In this document: piece by piece, positions 6,402 to 13,217 of the stretch
Position numbering within the stretch: the stretch's first letter is position 1
Layout of the letters: every line of letters starts with the position of its first letter
The notes under the pieces: model-generated
Seen by the model: the letters and a program-made list of their open reading frames with translations, nothing else
Databases searched by the model: none
What the model was told of the DNA's origin: nothing
Made by a program: the position numbers and the translations under genes
Source of the DNA: a bacterium
Lineage (GTDB): Bacteria > Bacillota_A > Clostridia > Lachnospirales > Lachnospiraceae
Reading direction: 5' to 3'
Assembly: GCA_004562915.1 (NCBI GenBank)
Contig: SFQZ01000075.1
Coordinates: 1 to 13,860, forward strand
Length of the DNA: 13,860 nucleotides

Positions 6402-6420
6402 AATACTGTACTTGAGTTTT

Positions 6421-6465
6421 TGTGTTATCCCTTACAGGGAGTCTGGACCATTCTTCCAGAACACA
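6421..6465 (+). ncRNA. Predicted three-way-junction RNA in the ssb leader
   Basis: Within 15 bases of the expected transcription start the RNA can form three helices. The outer helix is TGTGTT (6421-6426) with AACACA (6460-6465). Inside it are TCCCT/AGGGA (6428-6432 with 6436-6440, tight loop) and TCTGGA/TCCAGA (6442-6447 with 6455-6460, 7-nt loop); one base at 6460 is shared between two possible pairings. Two hairpin/U-tract elements follow before the start codon. The layout is that of a sensing domain ahead of an expression platform. I do not recognise it as any named riboswitch, and it lacks T-box marks. It was folded by eye only. Confidence 0.4.
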
Positions 6466-6487
6466 CGTAAGTTTATGTTGGAAATTA

Positions 6488-6536
6488 GAGTCATTAGGAT
6501 AGCCGTATTATGCGGTCACTTAATGGCTCTTTTTTT
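6488..6536 (+). terminator. Terminator/attenuator hairpin 1 in the ssb leader
   Basis: An 11-bp stem with two G-U pairs (6488-6498 with 6519-6529) carries an inner CCGTA/TGCGG helix (6503-6507 with 6511-6515). Seven T (6530-6536) follow directly. It lies between the promoter and the ssb gene, so transcription of the whole module depends on passing it. Confidence 0.75.
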
Positions 6537-6542
6537 ATTTAT

Positions 6543-6596
6543 GGGAAATCTGGGACACAGGTTTCCTGTTCTTTATTTATTTTTATTATTTTAAAG
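6543..6596 (+). terminator. Hairpin 2 in the ssb leader, followed by a U-rich tract
   Basis: A 9-bp stem with one G-U pair (6544-6552 with 6558-6566), extendable by one more G-U pair, has a 5-nt loop. A long T-rich stretch follows to 6596. It starts 7 bases after the first T-run and ends 27 bases before the ssb start codon. Its U-tract is interrupted, so it may be a weaker terminator or a stabilising hairpin. Confidence 0.5.
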
Positions 6597-6623
6597 CCCA
6601 AAGAGGCAGAAAGGAGAATTTTT

Positions 6624-7331
6624 ATGTCAGCAATTATTCATGTTATGGGAAGGGTAACAAAGGATCCTGCCATGCAGCAAGGAAAGAACAACGGATCAGA
6701 GTACATCAGTCTGGATCTTGCTTCCTCTCAGAGGAGCCAGAACACACAAAATGGTCAGAATGGATACGAGTCCATGTTCTATCAATGCTATTTTAACAAG
6801 TTCCTGGCAGAGCGTCTGATCAAAGCCGGTGTAAAATCCGGAACCTGTATCTATGTCTATGGAGATCTGGAAATCCATCCATTTCTCTATCAGCAGGGAC
6901 AGAAGGCTGGGCAGCCAGGAGTAGGAGCCAAAATTAATGTCAAGGACTGGCAGTTTTGCCTTTCCAACAAGCCGGAAAATGAGAATAACGGAAATTCTGG
7001 AAATCATCAAAATGGCAATAGCATGCCTAATAACAACAACGGAGGTGCGGCTACCCCAGGAAGTGGCAGTTATCAAAATCGCGCTGCTCAGGGAGGCGGC
7101 TACATGAATGGTGCTGGAAATCAAAATGCAGGTATACCAAACACCGCAGGTGCCAGAACACAGGGCAACTCTTATGCAGTTCCACCTTCTGGACCGATTG
7201 GAAACAACATGTACCAGCAGACCTATTATCCACAACAGAACATGGCATACGGACAGCAAGGTGGATTTACCGGAGACGGTTTTCAGGGAATCCCGGAAGG
7301 CATGGCTGACCAGCTTCCGTTTAACGGATAA
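6624..7331 (+). CDS. ssb: Single-stranded DNA-binding protein, mobile-element type
   Basis: A 235-residue protein. Residues 1-115 form an SSB-like OB fold: SAIIHVMGRVTKDPAMQQG, then SLDLASSQRS, the FYQCYFNKFLAERLIKAGVK stretch, GTCIYVYGDLEI and a final strand near KINVKDWQFCL. Residues about 118-228 are a low-complexity linker rich in Asn, Gly and Gln, as in bacterial SSBs. The last residues, DQLPFNG, resemble the conserved SSB tip (DDDLPF) that docks partner proteins but end in two extra residues. It should coat single-stranded DNA, for example during conjugation or element replication. ATG 6624 has AAAGGAG 7 bases upstream; an in-frame ATG at 6510 lies inside the leader hairpin and is rejected. 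It is the first gene of the module. Confidence 0.85.
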   Translation: MSAIIHVMGRVTKDPAMQQGKNNGSEYISLDLASSQRSQNTQNGQNGYESMFYQCYFNKFLAERLIKAGVKSGTCIYVYGDLEIHPFLYQQGQKAGQPGVGAKINVKDWQFCLSNKPENENNGNSGNHQNGNSMPNNNNGGAATPGSGSYQNRAAQGGGYMNGAGNQNAGIPNTAGARTQGNSYAVPPSGPIGNNMYQQTYYPQQNMAYGQQGGFTGDGFQGIPEGMADQLPFNG

Positions 7332-7351
7332 CTCAAAAGAAATAACAGGTT

Positions 7352-7394
7352 GAGGAATTGCTTACCCATCGGGCATGGCGGTTCCTCTTTTTTT
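7352..7394 (+). terminator. Terminator-like hairpin between ssb and the membrane-protein gene
   Basis: Stem 7352-7361 with 7378-7387 (10 bp with two G-U pairs), then seven T (7388-7394). It begins 20 bases after the ssb stop and ends 23 bases before the next start codon. It would cut expression of the downstream genes unless it is read through or a promoter lies after it; no clear promoter is seen in the remaining 23 bases. Confidence 0.8.
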
Positions 7395-7417
7395 GTTTAC
7401 AGGAAAGGAATCATACA

Positions 7418-8194
7418 ATGAAAGTACGAAGGAAAAAAAGTAAAAGTTTAAAAATATTAAAATCTGTTGTTCTCGTTTTGTTTCTGTCATTACTGTTTGT
7501 ACCGGATAATATAAACCGCTCAGTGATTGCGGGCATTGCACTTGCAGGTATTTTAGGAAGTCTCCTCTTCCTGATTGTCCCGCATCTTCCCCGCATCCCA
7601 TCTCCGGCACTCAAACGAAAGTCAGCATATTCCTCTGGGAATCCAGACGGTATCACCGATATGGAAACTCTGCTCTGGAGACAGATCAGTTACCAGATTA
7701 CAGGGAAACTGAAGTCCGCTTATCCGGATGCCACATGGGAATTTACTAAAGAACCAAATGTAGACAGTCTTCTGAATGGAAATGCCCTGCGTATTCGTAC
7801 CTTCCATACGAAAGAATATAATTTTGCTGAAGTCCGGCTGGACCGTTATGGAGAACTGGTACTTTCTATGATGACGATAGAATCATTAAAGCCAAAGTCG
7901 GAACCAGCAGGCACTGATTCCATCGGTCAGGTGGATCCCCAGTCCTGGTATACCCTAATTGGCAAGCCATTACTCTCCAATCTGATTGGAGATCTGCAGG
8001 CAAGAGGACATCAAAAATTATTTATCAGCGAAAATGGAGAAATATTTATCAAAAATGGAGATTCCAAGGAAATCAAAGGTACTTTCGAGCATTTTCCGCC
8101 CCAAAACTACTGGGCAGCTCTCACAGATATTTTTATCCGTGATGAGCTGAATGCAAAAGAAACCGAAGGCACCCTGGAATTATCCTGGATGTAA
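7418..8194 (+). CDS. Unrecognised membrane-anchored protein, 258 residues
   Basis: The N-terminus is strongly basic (MKVRRKKSKSLK) and is followed by two hydrophobic helices at about 13-29 (ILKSVVLVLFLSLLFV) and 36-56 (VIAGIALAGILGSLLFLIV). The remaining 200 residues are soluble. By the positive-inside rule, both the N-terminus and the large C-terminal domain should be cytoplasmic. The soluble part has a WRQISYQITGKLKSAYPDAT segment and, further on, RTFHTKEYNFAEVRLDRYGE, but no motif I recognise. ATG 7418 has AAAGGA 8 bases upstream; the frame could open earlier at 7358, but that lies inside the terminator hairpin. It lies 18 bases before the AAA ATPase gene, so a working link to it is likely, for instance membrane tethering or as its client. 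Confidence 0.75.
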   Translation: MKVRRKKSKSLKILKSVVLVLFLSLLFVPDNINRSVIAGIALAGILGSLLFLIVPHLPRIPSPALKRKSAYSSGNPDGITDMETLLWRQISYQITGKLKSAYPDATWEFTKEPNVDSLLNGNALRIRTFHTKEYNFAEVRLDRYGELVLSMMTIESLKPKSEPAGTDSIGQVDPQSWYTLIGKPLLSNLIGDLQARGHQKLFISENGEIFIKNGDSKEIKGTFEHFPPQNYWAALTDIFIRDELNAKETEGTLELSWM

Positions 8195-8212
8195 AAAAGG
8201 AGGAGAAATACT

Positions 8213-10027
8213 ATGCCAAATGGAAACCTAATCAGTAACTGGTCTTTCAAGCGAAAGCTTCCGGAACCTTTTGAAGATTATACGGATGATCCCATCAGGA
8301 AGGATGTCTATTCCAAATACTGCACACAGCCTCAAAAACGTTCGACACTTCATGCGTCCACGCTCCGGGCTATTCTTGCATACATGGAACTGGAAAATCC
8401 GCCCGGTGGAACCGCTTCTGAAGAACTCGGGGCAATTGGCAGCCAGGGGAATAATTATACAATAGCGGAATATCCCAGCAAAACCGGAGATTTGCATGTG
8501 GTGATCTATAACCGGACAAACGGAAAATTCATTGCCGGTATTTATCCCAAACCAATAGATCCCGAAACAACAGCCGACCAATATCTTTTGAAGGAAGATA
8601 AGAACAGCGGAACTGCACTTTTGTTTGCGCTGCTCCCTACCATTATGCAGGATGATGAGTTTAACGAATATTATCAGGAGTTGAAAAAGCACCGTGACAA
8701 TGGTTATACGGATATAGAAGAAGCCGTGAAAACTGCAGCCGTCCTTTGTGACAATATCTATCGCAGATTACGATACGGAACTTCTCTTTCTACCGGCGGG
8801 ATTCCCAACGATACTCCTGCCAATGGTGCTATTCCAAAGCTAAAACCATTCGCAGTACAGCAGGGTACTTACGCTCCTACAAATACGCTCTTTGGTACTT
8901 TTCAAGTGCTGATTCCCGGTTCCACCACAAAAAGGAACACGGAATCCATTGCCAAAGAAGACTTTATCAGTAAATACGTCTTATCTGAATCACGGATACT
9001 CACTCCCCAGGAAGAACTTACTGTTCCAACGCTGGAACCATGGTATATCATACCGCCAGAGATCAAGCGGATCTGTGAACATGCAAAATTGACAACGAAT
9101 ACTGTTTCACCTATGAGGAATTTTCTTCTGCGGGGTCCTGCGGGAACCGGAAAAACAGAAGGTGCCAAGGCGATTGCTGCTGGCTTACATCTGCCCTACC
9201 GGTGCATTACCTGCTCTGCCAATACAGAGATATTTGATCTGCTCGGTCAGATTCTTCCGGATGTGGATGGAAAATTATCCAGTCTTCAGAATGAATATCC
9301 ATCTTTCCAGGATATCATGCTAGACCCGGCAACCGCTTATCAGAAGCTGACCGGCATTTATGATGAAGAGGTGACGGAGGATGTGGTATACAAACAGCTC
9401 ATCGACACAATCATTGATGAGATGCATGAGAATTATAAGAACCAGTCTTCCCATCAGAAGTTCAAATATGTGGACACCCCTCTTGTGGAAGCGATACGTC
9501 ACGGCTATTTGGTCGAAATTCAGGAACCGACAGTCATTGCAAACCCCGGTGTTTTAGTAGGACTTAATTCCCTTCTTGACAGGTGCAACAGTGTTTTTTT
9601 GCCAAACGGGGAAATGATCAAACGTCATCCGGATACGACCATCGTTGTTACGACCAACAATGATTATGCTGGCTGTAAACAGATGAACCAGTCTGTCATT
9701 TCCAGAATGAATCTTGTGATCGATCTGGAGGAGCCGGATGAAGAAACACTGGTACAGCGTGTTCTTGGGATTACCGGATGCACAGATAAAAAAACGGTTC
9801 GCACTATGGCACAGATCATCAAGGCAGTTTCTGAATATTGCAGTGAGAATCTGATCACAGACGGATGCTGCGGTGTACGTGAACTGATTTCCTGGGTGCA
9901 GTCCTATATGGTCTGTGGTGATGTCCGGGAAGCAGCACATTACACGATCCTCTCTTCTGTATCTGCAGATGCAGAAAGCCGTTCGGAAGTGGAAACCGGC
10001 TGTCTGGATTCTATTCTTGCAGCATAG
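8213..10027 (+). CDS. MoxR/dynein-type AAA+ ATPase (AAA_5), 604 residues
   Basis: The N-terminal about 290 residues match no domain I know. The AAA+ core starts near 290: Walker A GPAGTGKT at 308-315, a Walker-B-position strand YLVEIQEP at about 432-439, sensor 1 VVTTNN at 478-483, and a probable arginine finger SRM at 497-499. The Walker B strand carries Glu where the usual Asp stands (E435, with E438 three residues on), a variant I associate with this subfamily. About 115 residues lie between Walker A and B, longer than in compact MoxR proteins. MoxR/CobS-type ATPases form rings that remodel a client together with a VWA partner, and one is encoded two genes downstream. ATG 8213 has AAAGGAGGAG upstream. 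It is the central engine of the module. Confidence 0.9.
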   Translation: MPNGNLISNWSFKRKLPEPFEDYTDDPIRKDVYSKYCTQPQKRSTLHASTLRAILAYMELENPPGGTASEELGAIGSQGNNYTIAEYPSKTGDLHVVIYNRTNGKFIAGIYPKPIDPETTADQYLLKEDKNSGTALLFALLPTIMQDDEFNEYYQELKKHRDNGYTDIEEAVKTAAVLCDNIYRRLRYGTSLSTGGIPNDTPANGAIPKLKPFAVQQGTYAPTNTLFGTFQVLIPGSTTKRNTESIAKEDFISKYVLSESRILTPQEELTVPTLEPWYIIPPEIKRICEHAKLTTNTVSPMRNFLLRGPAGTGKTEGAKAIAAGLHLPYRCITCSANTEIFDLLGQILPDVDGKLSSLQNEYPSFQDIMLDPATAYQKLTGIYDEEVTEDVVYKQLIDTIIDEMHENYKNQSSHQKFKYVDTPLVEAIRHGYLVEIQEPTVIANPGVLVGLNSLLDRCNSVFLPNGEMIKRHPDTTIVVTTNNDYAGCKQMNQSVISRMNLVIDLEEPDEETLVQRVLGITGCTDKKTVRTMAQIIKAVSEYCSENLITDGCCGVRELISWVQSYMVCGDVREAAHYTILSSVSADAESRSEVETGCLDSILAA

Positions 10028-10040
10028 GAGGGTTGGTACA

Positions 10041-10304
10041 TTGACACAGAGAAAACCTTATAACAATTTAAAAATTACAGAAGAAGATATGCTGGATATT
10101 TTCTCCGCAAATATCCATTATCTGCGGAAACTACCACGCTGGAATCTTTCCCAGAAAACCCTGGCAAGGATTCTGCATATTCCAACAAAATCTTACCGTA
10201 AGTATGAATTAGGAGGAGGCTTTCCACCCGTATTTGTGGTCTACCATCTGGCAGTCTATTTCGGATACACCATGGAAGAGCTTTTGACTGAAAAATTATT
10301 TTAA
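10041..10304 (+). CDS. Small XRE-like helix-turn-helix protein, TTG start
   Basis: An 87-residue protein with a Cro/C1-type helix-turn-helix at about 27-80: NLSQKTLARILHIPTKSYRK, then YELGGGFPPVFVVYHLAVYF and a YTMEELLTEKLF end. The start is TTG 10041: GGAGGG lies 8 bases before it and overlaps the stop of the AAA gene. The frame is open further upstream, but only inside the AAA gene. An ATG at 10090 would remove part of the N-terminus and has a weak binding site. It sits between the AAA and VWA genes and may regulate the module, perhaps at the dyad near 6356-6388; that target is a guess. Confidence 0.8.
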   Translation: MTQRKPYNNLKITEEDMLDIFSANIHYLRKLPRWNLSQKTLARILHIPTKSYRKYELGGGFPPVFVVYHLAVYFGYTMEELLTEKLF

Positions 10305-10324
10305 AAAGAAAGGATGAATAAGAA

Positions 10325-12436
10325 TTGAATAGCAACCAGAAAAAATTAAAACAGATGATACGTGATCAGGAACTTACAATTAGTGACGAGGAACTGTTCA
10401 CTTCATCTGCTTACCAAAAATACCTGACCTCTATGGCGAAAGCGGCTACCGGCCGCTACCGTCAGGGTCTTCAGGCTCTGATGGAATGGGATGCCCGGGC
10501 AGATGCAGGCATTGCACATACGGATAACTATAAAATCCATATCAATGCTGCCAATGAAATCACCCAGAGTTTTCCTTCCCGGTATCTCCGTTCCGAAAGC
10601 CTTGTCGGATTCAATGGGCATGAGACTGCCCACCTGCTGTTCTCAGATTTTACAGCCTTGGGACTATATCTTGGCAGCATGGAAAAAGGAGCTTTCTACC
10701 CATCCAATCCTTCCTTTACGGAATTATCCTATCAGACAAATTGTGAAGAAATACTGGAGGCTATGGATAGCAAAGATAAAGCGACCTGCCTGACTCTGGC
10801 ATCCTGTGCCTCTCATATAAATAATATTCTGGAAGACATCTATATAGAGGCACGAATGTGCACTTCTCATCCGGGCACTTTCCGCCGGGGCATTGAACTG
10901 AATAACCTGCGGATGTGTGAACAGATGCCTTCAATCCAGAGTCAGATTGAAAAGAAGTATTCTGATTTTGCAATTATGGCAAATCTTCTGCTTCAATACT
11001 GCAGGGCGGGAACCATCAATAACCTGTCCGGTTATAAAGGTCCTTATCTGGATTATCTGGAAGACTGCATGCCATATGTAGATGATGCCATTTATTCAGA
11101 TGAAGCAAAGGACCGTTTTCACGCTTCTAATCATATTGTGGCTATTCTATGGGAATACATCAAGCCTCTGATTGAAGAGACAAAAGAAAGAATGGAGCAG
11201 CGTTCTGCATCGGATGCAAGCCAGATGTTAGAGGAACTTCTGGGTAACCAGATCCATGGTGCCACCCCATTGCCTTCCGGCAAAGGCGGTACTATGCCAA
11301 AGCAGGCAGAAGAAGGGAAAAAAGAACAGAAGGCAAATCCCTTACCGTGTACTCCTCCTGCCATGCGTCAGGAAAGTACGCAGGCTGCCCAGGATGTTGT
11401 AGCCGAAGAAGGAAACCGGATCGCACTTGCGAAAACGAATACCATCCTTGACCAAAATAATCCAGGAATTACTTATAATCACCAGTACCTTGGCACCGGT
11501 TATGAAAAGTCTGCCAACGACCTGTTCCGGATCCTGAGTGGCATCGCTACTGAGAAAGCAGAAACACAATATCAACAGGAAATGACCGAAGAACTGCAGA
11601 AGGCAGCAAACGATATCCATTACGGGAATGCTCATACCGGAGTTCATGTTACGATCAACCGAATGACATATGTACCGGATTCTTTAAAACAGTCATATCA
11701 GGCTGTAGCACCAATGCTTATCCGGGCATCCAAACGCCTGCAAAAGTCTATCGCACCGCTTTTAAAAGAAGAAAGTGAGGGCGGTAAATTAAAGAACCTG
11801 CAATTTGGAAAACGTCTGGATACACGTGCAATGCACCACGAAGATGGAACCTTTTTCACCAGGACCAGGCTTCCTTCTGAAGAGCAGAAACTTGCAGTAG
11901 GACTTTTGGTAGACGAGAGTGGATCAATGAGCTGGGGAGATCGGATAACACATGCGAAAAAGACGGCCATTGTACTTTATGATTTCTGCCAGAGCCTTCA
12001 GGTGCCCATTACTATATATGGCCATTCAACTGGTGGCAACGGCGTAGAACTTTATTCCTATGCAGAATTTGATTCGATCGACACATCAGACCACTACCGG
12101 CTCATGGATATGTCAGCAAGAGGCGGAAATCGTGATGGTGCAGCTCTCCGCTTTGTGGCGGAGCATCTGGCAAAACGTCCGGAAAAGCAGAAACTTCTGA
12201 TCATCATTTCTGACGGACAGCCTGCAGATACCGGCTATTACGGCACTGAAGCAGAAGCCGACCTGCGTGGCATTAAAAAGGAGTATTCCAAAAAAGGGAT
12301 CAAGCTCTTTGCTGCAGCGATCGGAGATGATAAGGAAAATATCAAGCGGATCTATCAGGATGGCTTTCTGGATATTACAAAGCTGGAAGACTTACCAAAA
12401 AACATGACGCTGTTAGTGAAACAATACCTGAAGTAG
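10325..12436 (+). CDS. VWA-domain protein with N-terminal HExxH zincin-like motif, 703 residues
   Basis: Two parts are visible. Near the N-terminus, GFNGHETAHLLFSDF carries HExxH (H99, E100, H103). About 65 residues later NILEDIYIEARM supplies acidic residues (E170, D171, E175) where gluzincins have their third zinc ligand. At the C-terminus a VWA domain has its MIDAS motif DESGSMS at 530-536, then GGNRDGAALRF and IIISDGQPAD. Between them, about 310-370 is low-complexity and rich in Lys, Glu and Pro. AAA/VWA pairs such as CobS/CobT use the VWA protein as a metal-dependent adaptor; here it may also have protease activity. The start is TTG 10325 with AAAGGA 10 bases upstream. An out-of-frame ATG at 10314 opens a four-codon mini-ORF ending over that TTG. 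The VWA call is firm; zincin activity is inferred. Confidence 0.88.
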   Translation: MNSNQKKLKQMIRDQELTISDEELFTSSAYQKYLTSMAKAATGRYRQGLQALMEWDARADAGIAHTDNYKIHINAANEITQSFPSRYLRSESLVGFNGHETAHLLFSDFTALGLYLGSMEKGAFYPSNPSFTELSYQTNCEEILEAMDSKDKATCLTLASCASHINNILEDIYIEARMCTSHPGTFRRGIELNNLRMCEQMPSIQSQIEKKYSDFAIMANLLLQYCRAGTINNLSGYKGPYLDYLEDCMPYVDDAIYSDEAKDRFHASNHIVAILWEYIKPLIEETKERMEQRSASDASQMLEELLGNQIHGATPLPSGKGGTMPKQAEEGKKEQKANPLPCTPPAMRQESTQAAQDVVAEEGNRIALAKTNTILDQNNPGITYNHQYLGTGYEKSANDLFRILSGIATEKAETQYQQEMTEELQKAANDIHYGNAHTGVHVTINRMTYVPDSLKQSYQAVAPMLIRASKRLQKSIAPLLKEESEGGKLKNLQFGKRLDTRAMHHEDGTFFTRTRLPSEEQKLAVGLLVDESGSMSWGDRITHAKKTAIVLYDFCQSLQVPITIYGHSTGGNGVELYSYAEFDSIDTSDHYRLMDMSARGGNRDGAALRFVAEHLAKRPEKQKLLIIISDGQPADTGYYGTEAEADLRGIKKEYSKKGIKLFAAAIGDDKENIKRIYQDGFLDITKLEDLPKNMTLLVKQYLK

Positions 12437-12452
12437 AAAGAGGGGAAAATCC

Positions 12453-13157
12453 ATGAATCAGAATCAATCACCACGGATCTCCGAGCAGATTTATAAAGTG
12501 CAAACAGACCGAAAACTCATTGCTGTTTATGACAGGCTTAGGTATGCACCACTGACCAGTTATGCTCAGATACATGCCAAAGGTGAGTACCAGGAAAACG
12601 GTCATAATGTCAACTCCCTGATTGGGATCACGATCCAGGATTATTCTAATGGCACGGGAAACAAAAATATCATCGTCCAATTCAATCTGGCACCGGAACA
12701 GATCCAGTTTTTCTTAACCAGGATCACCGCAGGCTTTCAAGAATATGAATGGTCGCTGAGCAAAATATACGGAAACCCTGATGCACAAGGCTACTCCATT
12801 GCACAGCAATTTTCTATTTCCCGGCATGTAAATGACCAGAACGGGCGGATAATGAAAAGCCCCTGGCGGATTCAGATCGTAAATGGCAAAGGCATCAAGG
12901 TCAAAAATCAAAATGGCGGATCTTATATGAAATCCGGGAGTTTTATTTTAGAAAAGAACGCCTTTATCCAGCTAACGGATATGGACCTGTATACGTTACT
13001 AAAACGCACGGATTCTTACATTACCAACTGGGAATCCTGTATGGCACCTTCCCTTATTTCAAATGGAAAGCGTGCTTATGCAGAACAACAGTCTCAAAGA
13101 ATCCAACAAAACGGACAATATCAAAGCCCGGCACAGGCATCGCCTTATGCCGCATAA
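12453..13157 (+). CDS. Unrecognised 234-residue element protein
   Basis: A soluble protein with no signal peptide or membrane segment and no family I recognise. Its body (about 15-200) looks like an alpha/beta fold, with LIGITIQDYSNGTGNKNIIV, then a FQEYEWSLSKIYGNP stretch and SPWRIQIVNGKGIKVKNQNG. The last about 25 residues are Gln-, Ser- and Ala-rich, similar in style to the SSB linker. ATG 12453 has AGGGG 7 bases upstream and follows the VWA gene by 16 bases, so both are probably on one transcript. The conserved position beside the AAA/VWA pair makes it a candidate substrate or accessory factor; that is inference from neighbourhood only. Confidence 0.75.
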   Translation: MNQNQSPRISEQIYKVQTDRKLIAVYDRLRYAPLTSYAQIHAKGEYQENGHNVNSLIGITIQDYSNGTGNKNIIVQFNLAPEQIQFFLTRITAGFQEYEWSLSKIYGNPDAQGYSIAQQFSISRHVNDQNGRIMKSPWRIQIVNGKGIKVKNQNGGSYMKSGSFILEKNAFIQLTDMDLYTLLKRTDSYITNWESCMAPSLISNGKRAYAEQQSQRIQQNGQYQSPAQASPYAA

Positions 13158-13170
13158 AGTTTATGGAATG

Positions 13171-13200
13171 GAAGTGGCATTTGCTGCTTCTTTTCTTTTA
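13171..13200 (+). terminator. Terminator-like hairpin before the SpoVT-like gene
   Basis: An 8-bp stem with two G-U pairs (13171-13178 with 13183-13190, ATTT loop) is followed by TTTTCTTTT. It starts 13 bases after the previous stop and ends 17 bases before the next start codon. It is the third such element placed directly ahead of a gene in this module. Confidence 0.65.
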
Positions 13201-13217
13201 GAAAGAAAGGTGATTTT

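Noticed and set aside
6411..6623. T-box riboswitch before ssb
   Set aside because: There is no T-box consensus bulge or specifier-loop features, and ssb is not an expected T-box target.
6696..7259. A 187-codon minus-strand frame opposite ssb
   Set aside because: It is fully antisense to a well-supported SSB gene whose repetitive codon use leaves the other strand open; it has no family features.
8228..8692. A 154-codon minus-strand frame opposite the AAA gene
   Set aside because: It is antisense to the AAA gene with no ribosome binding site or motif.
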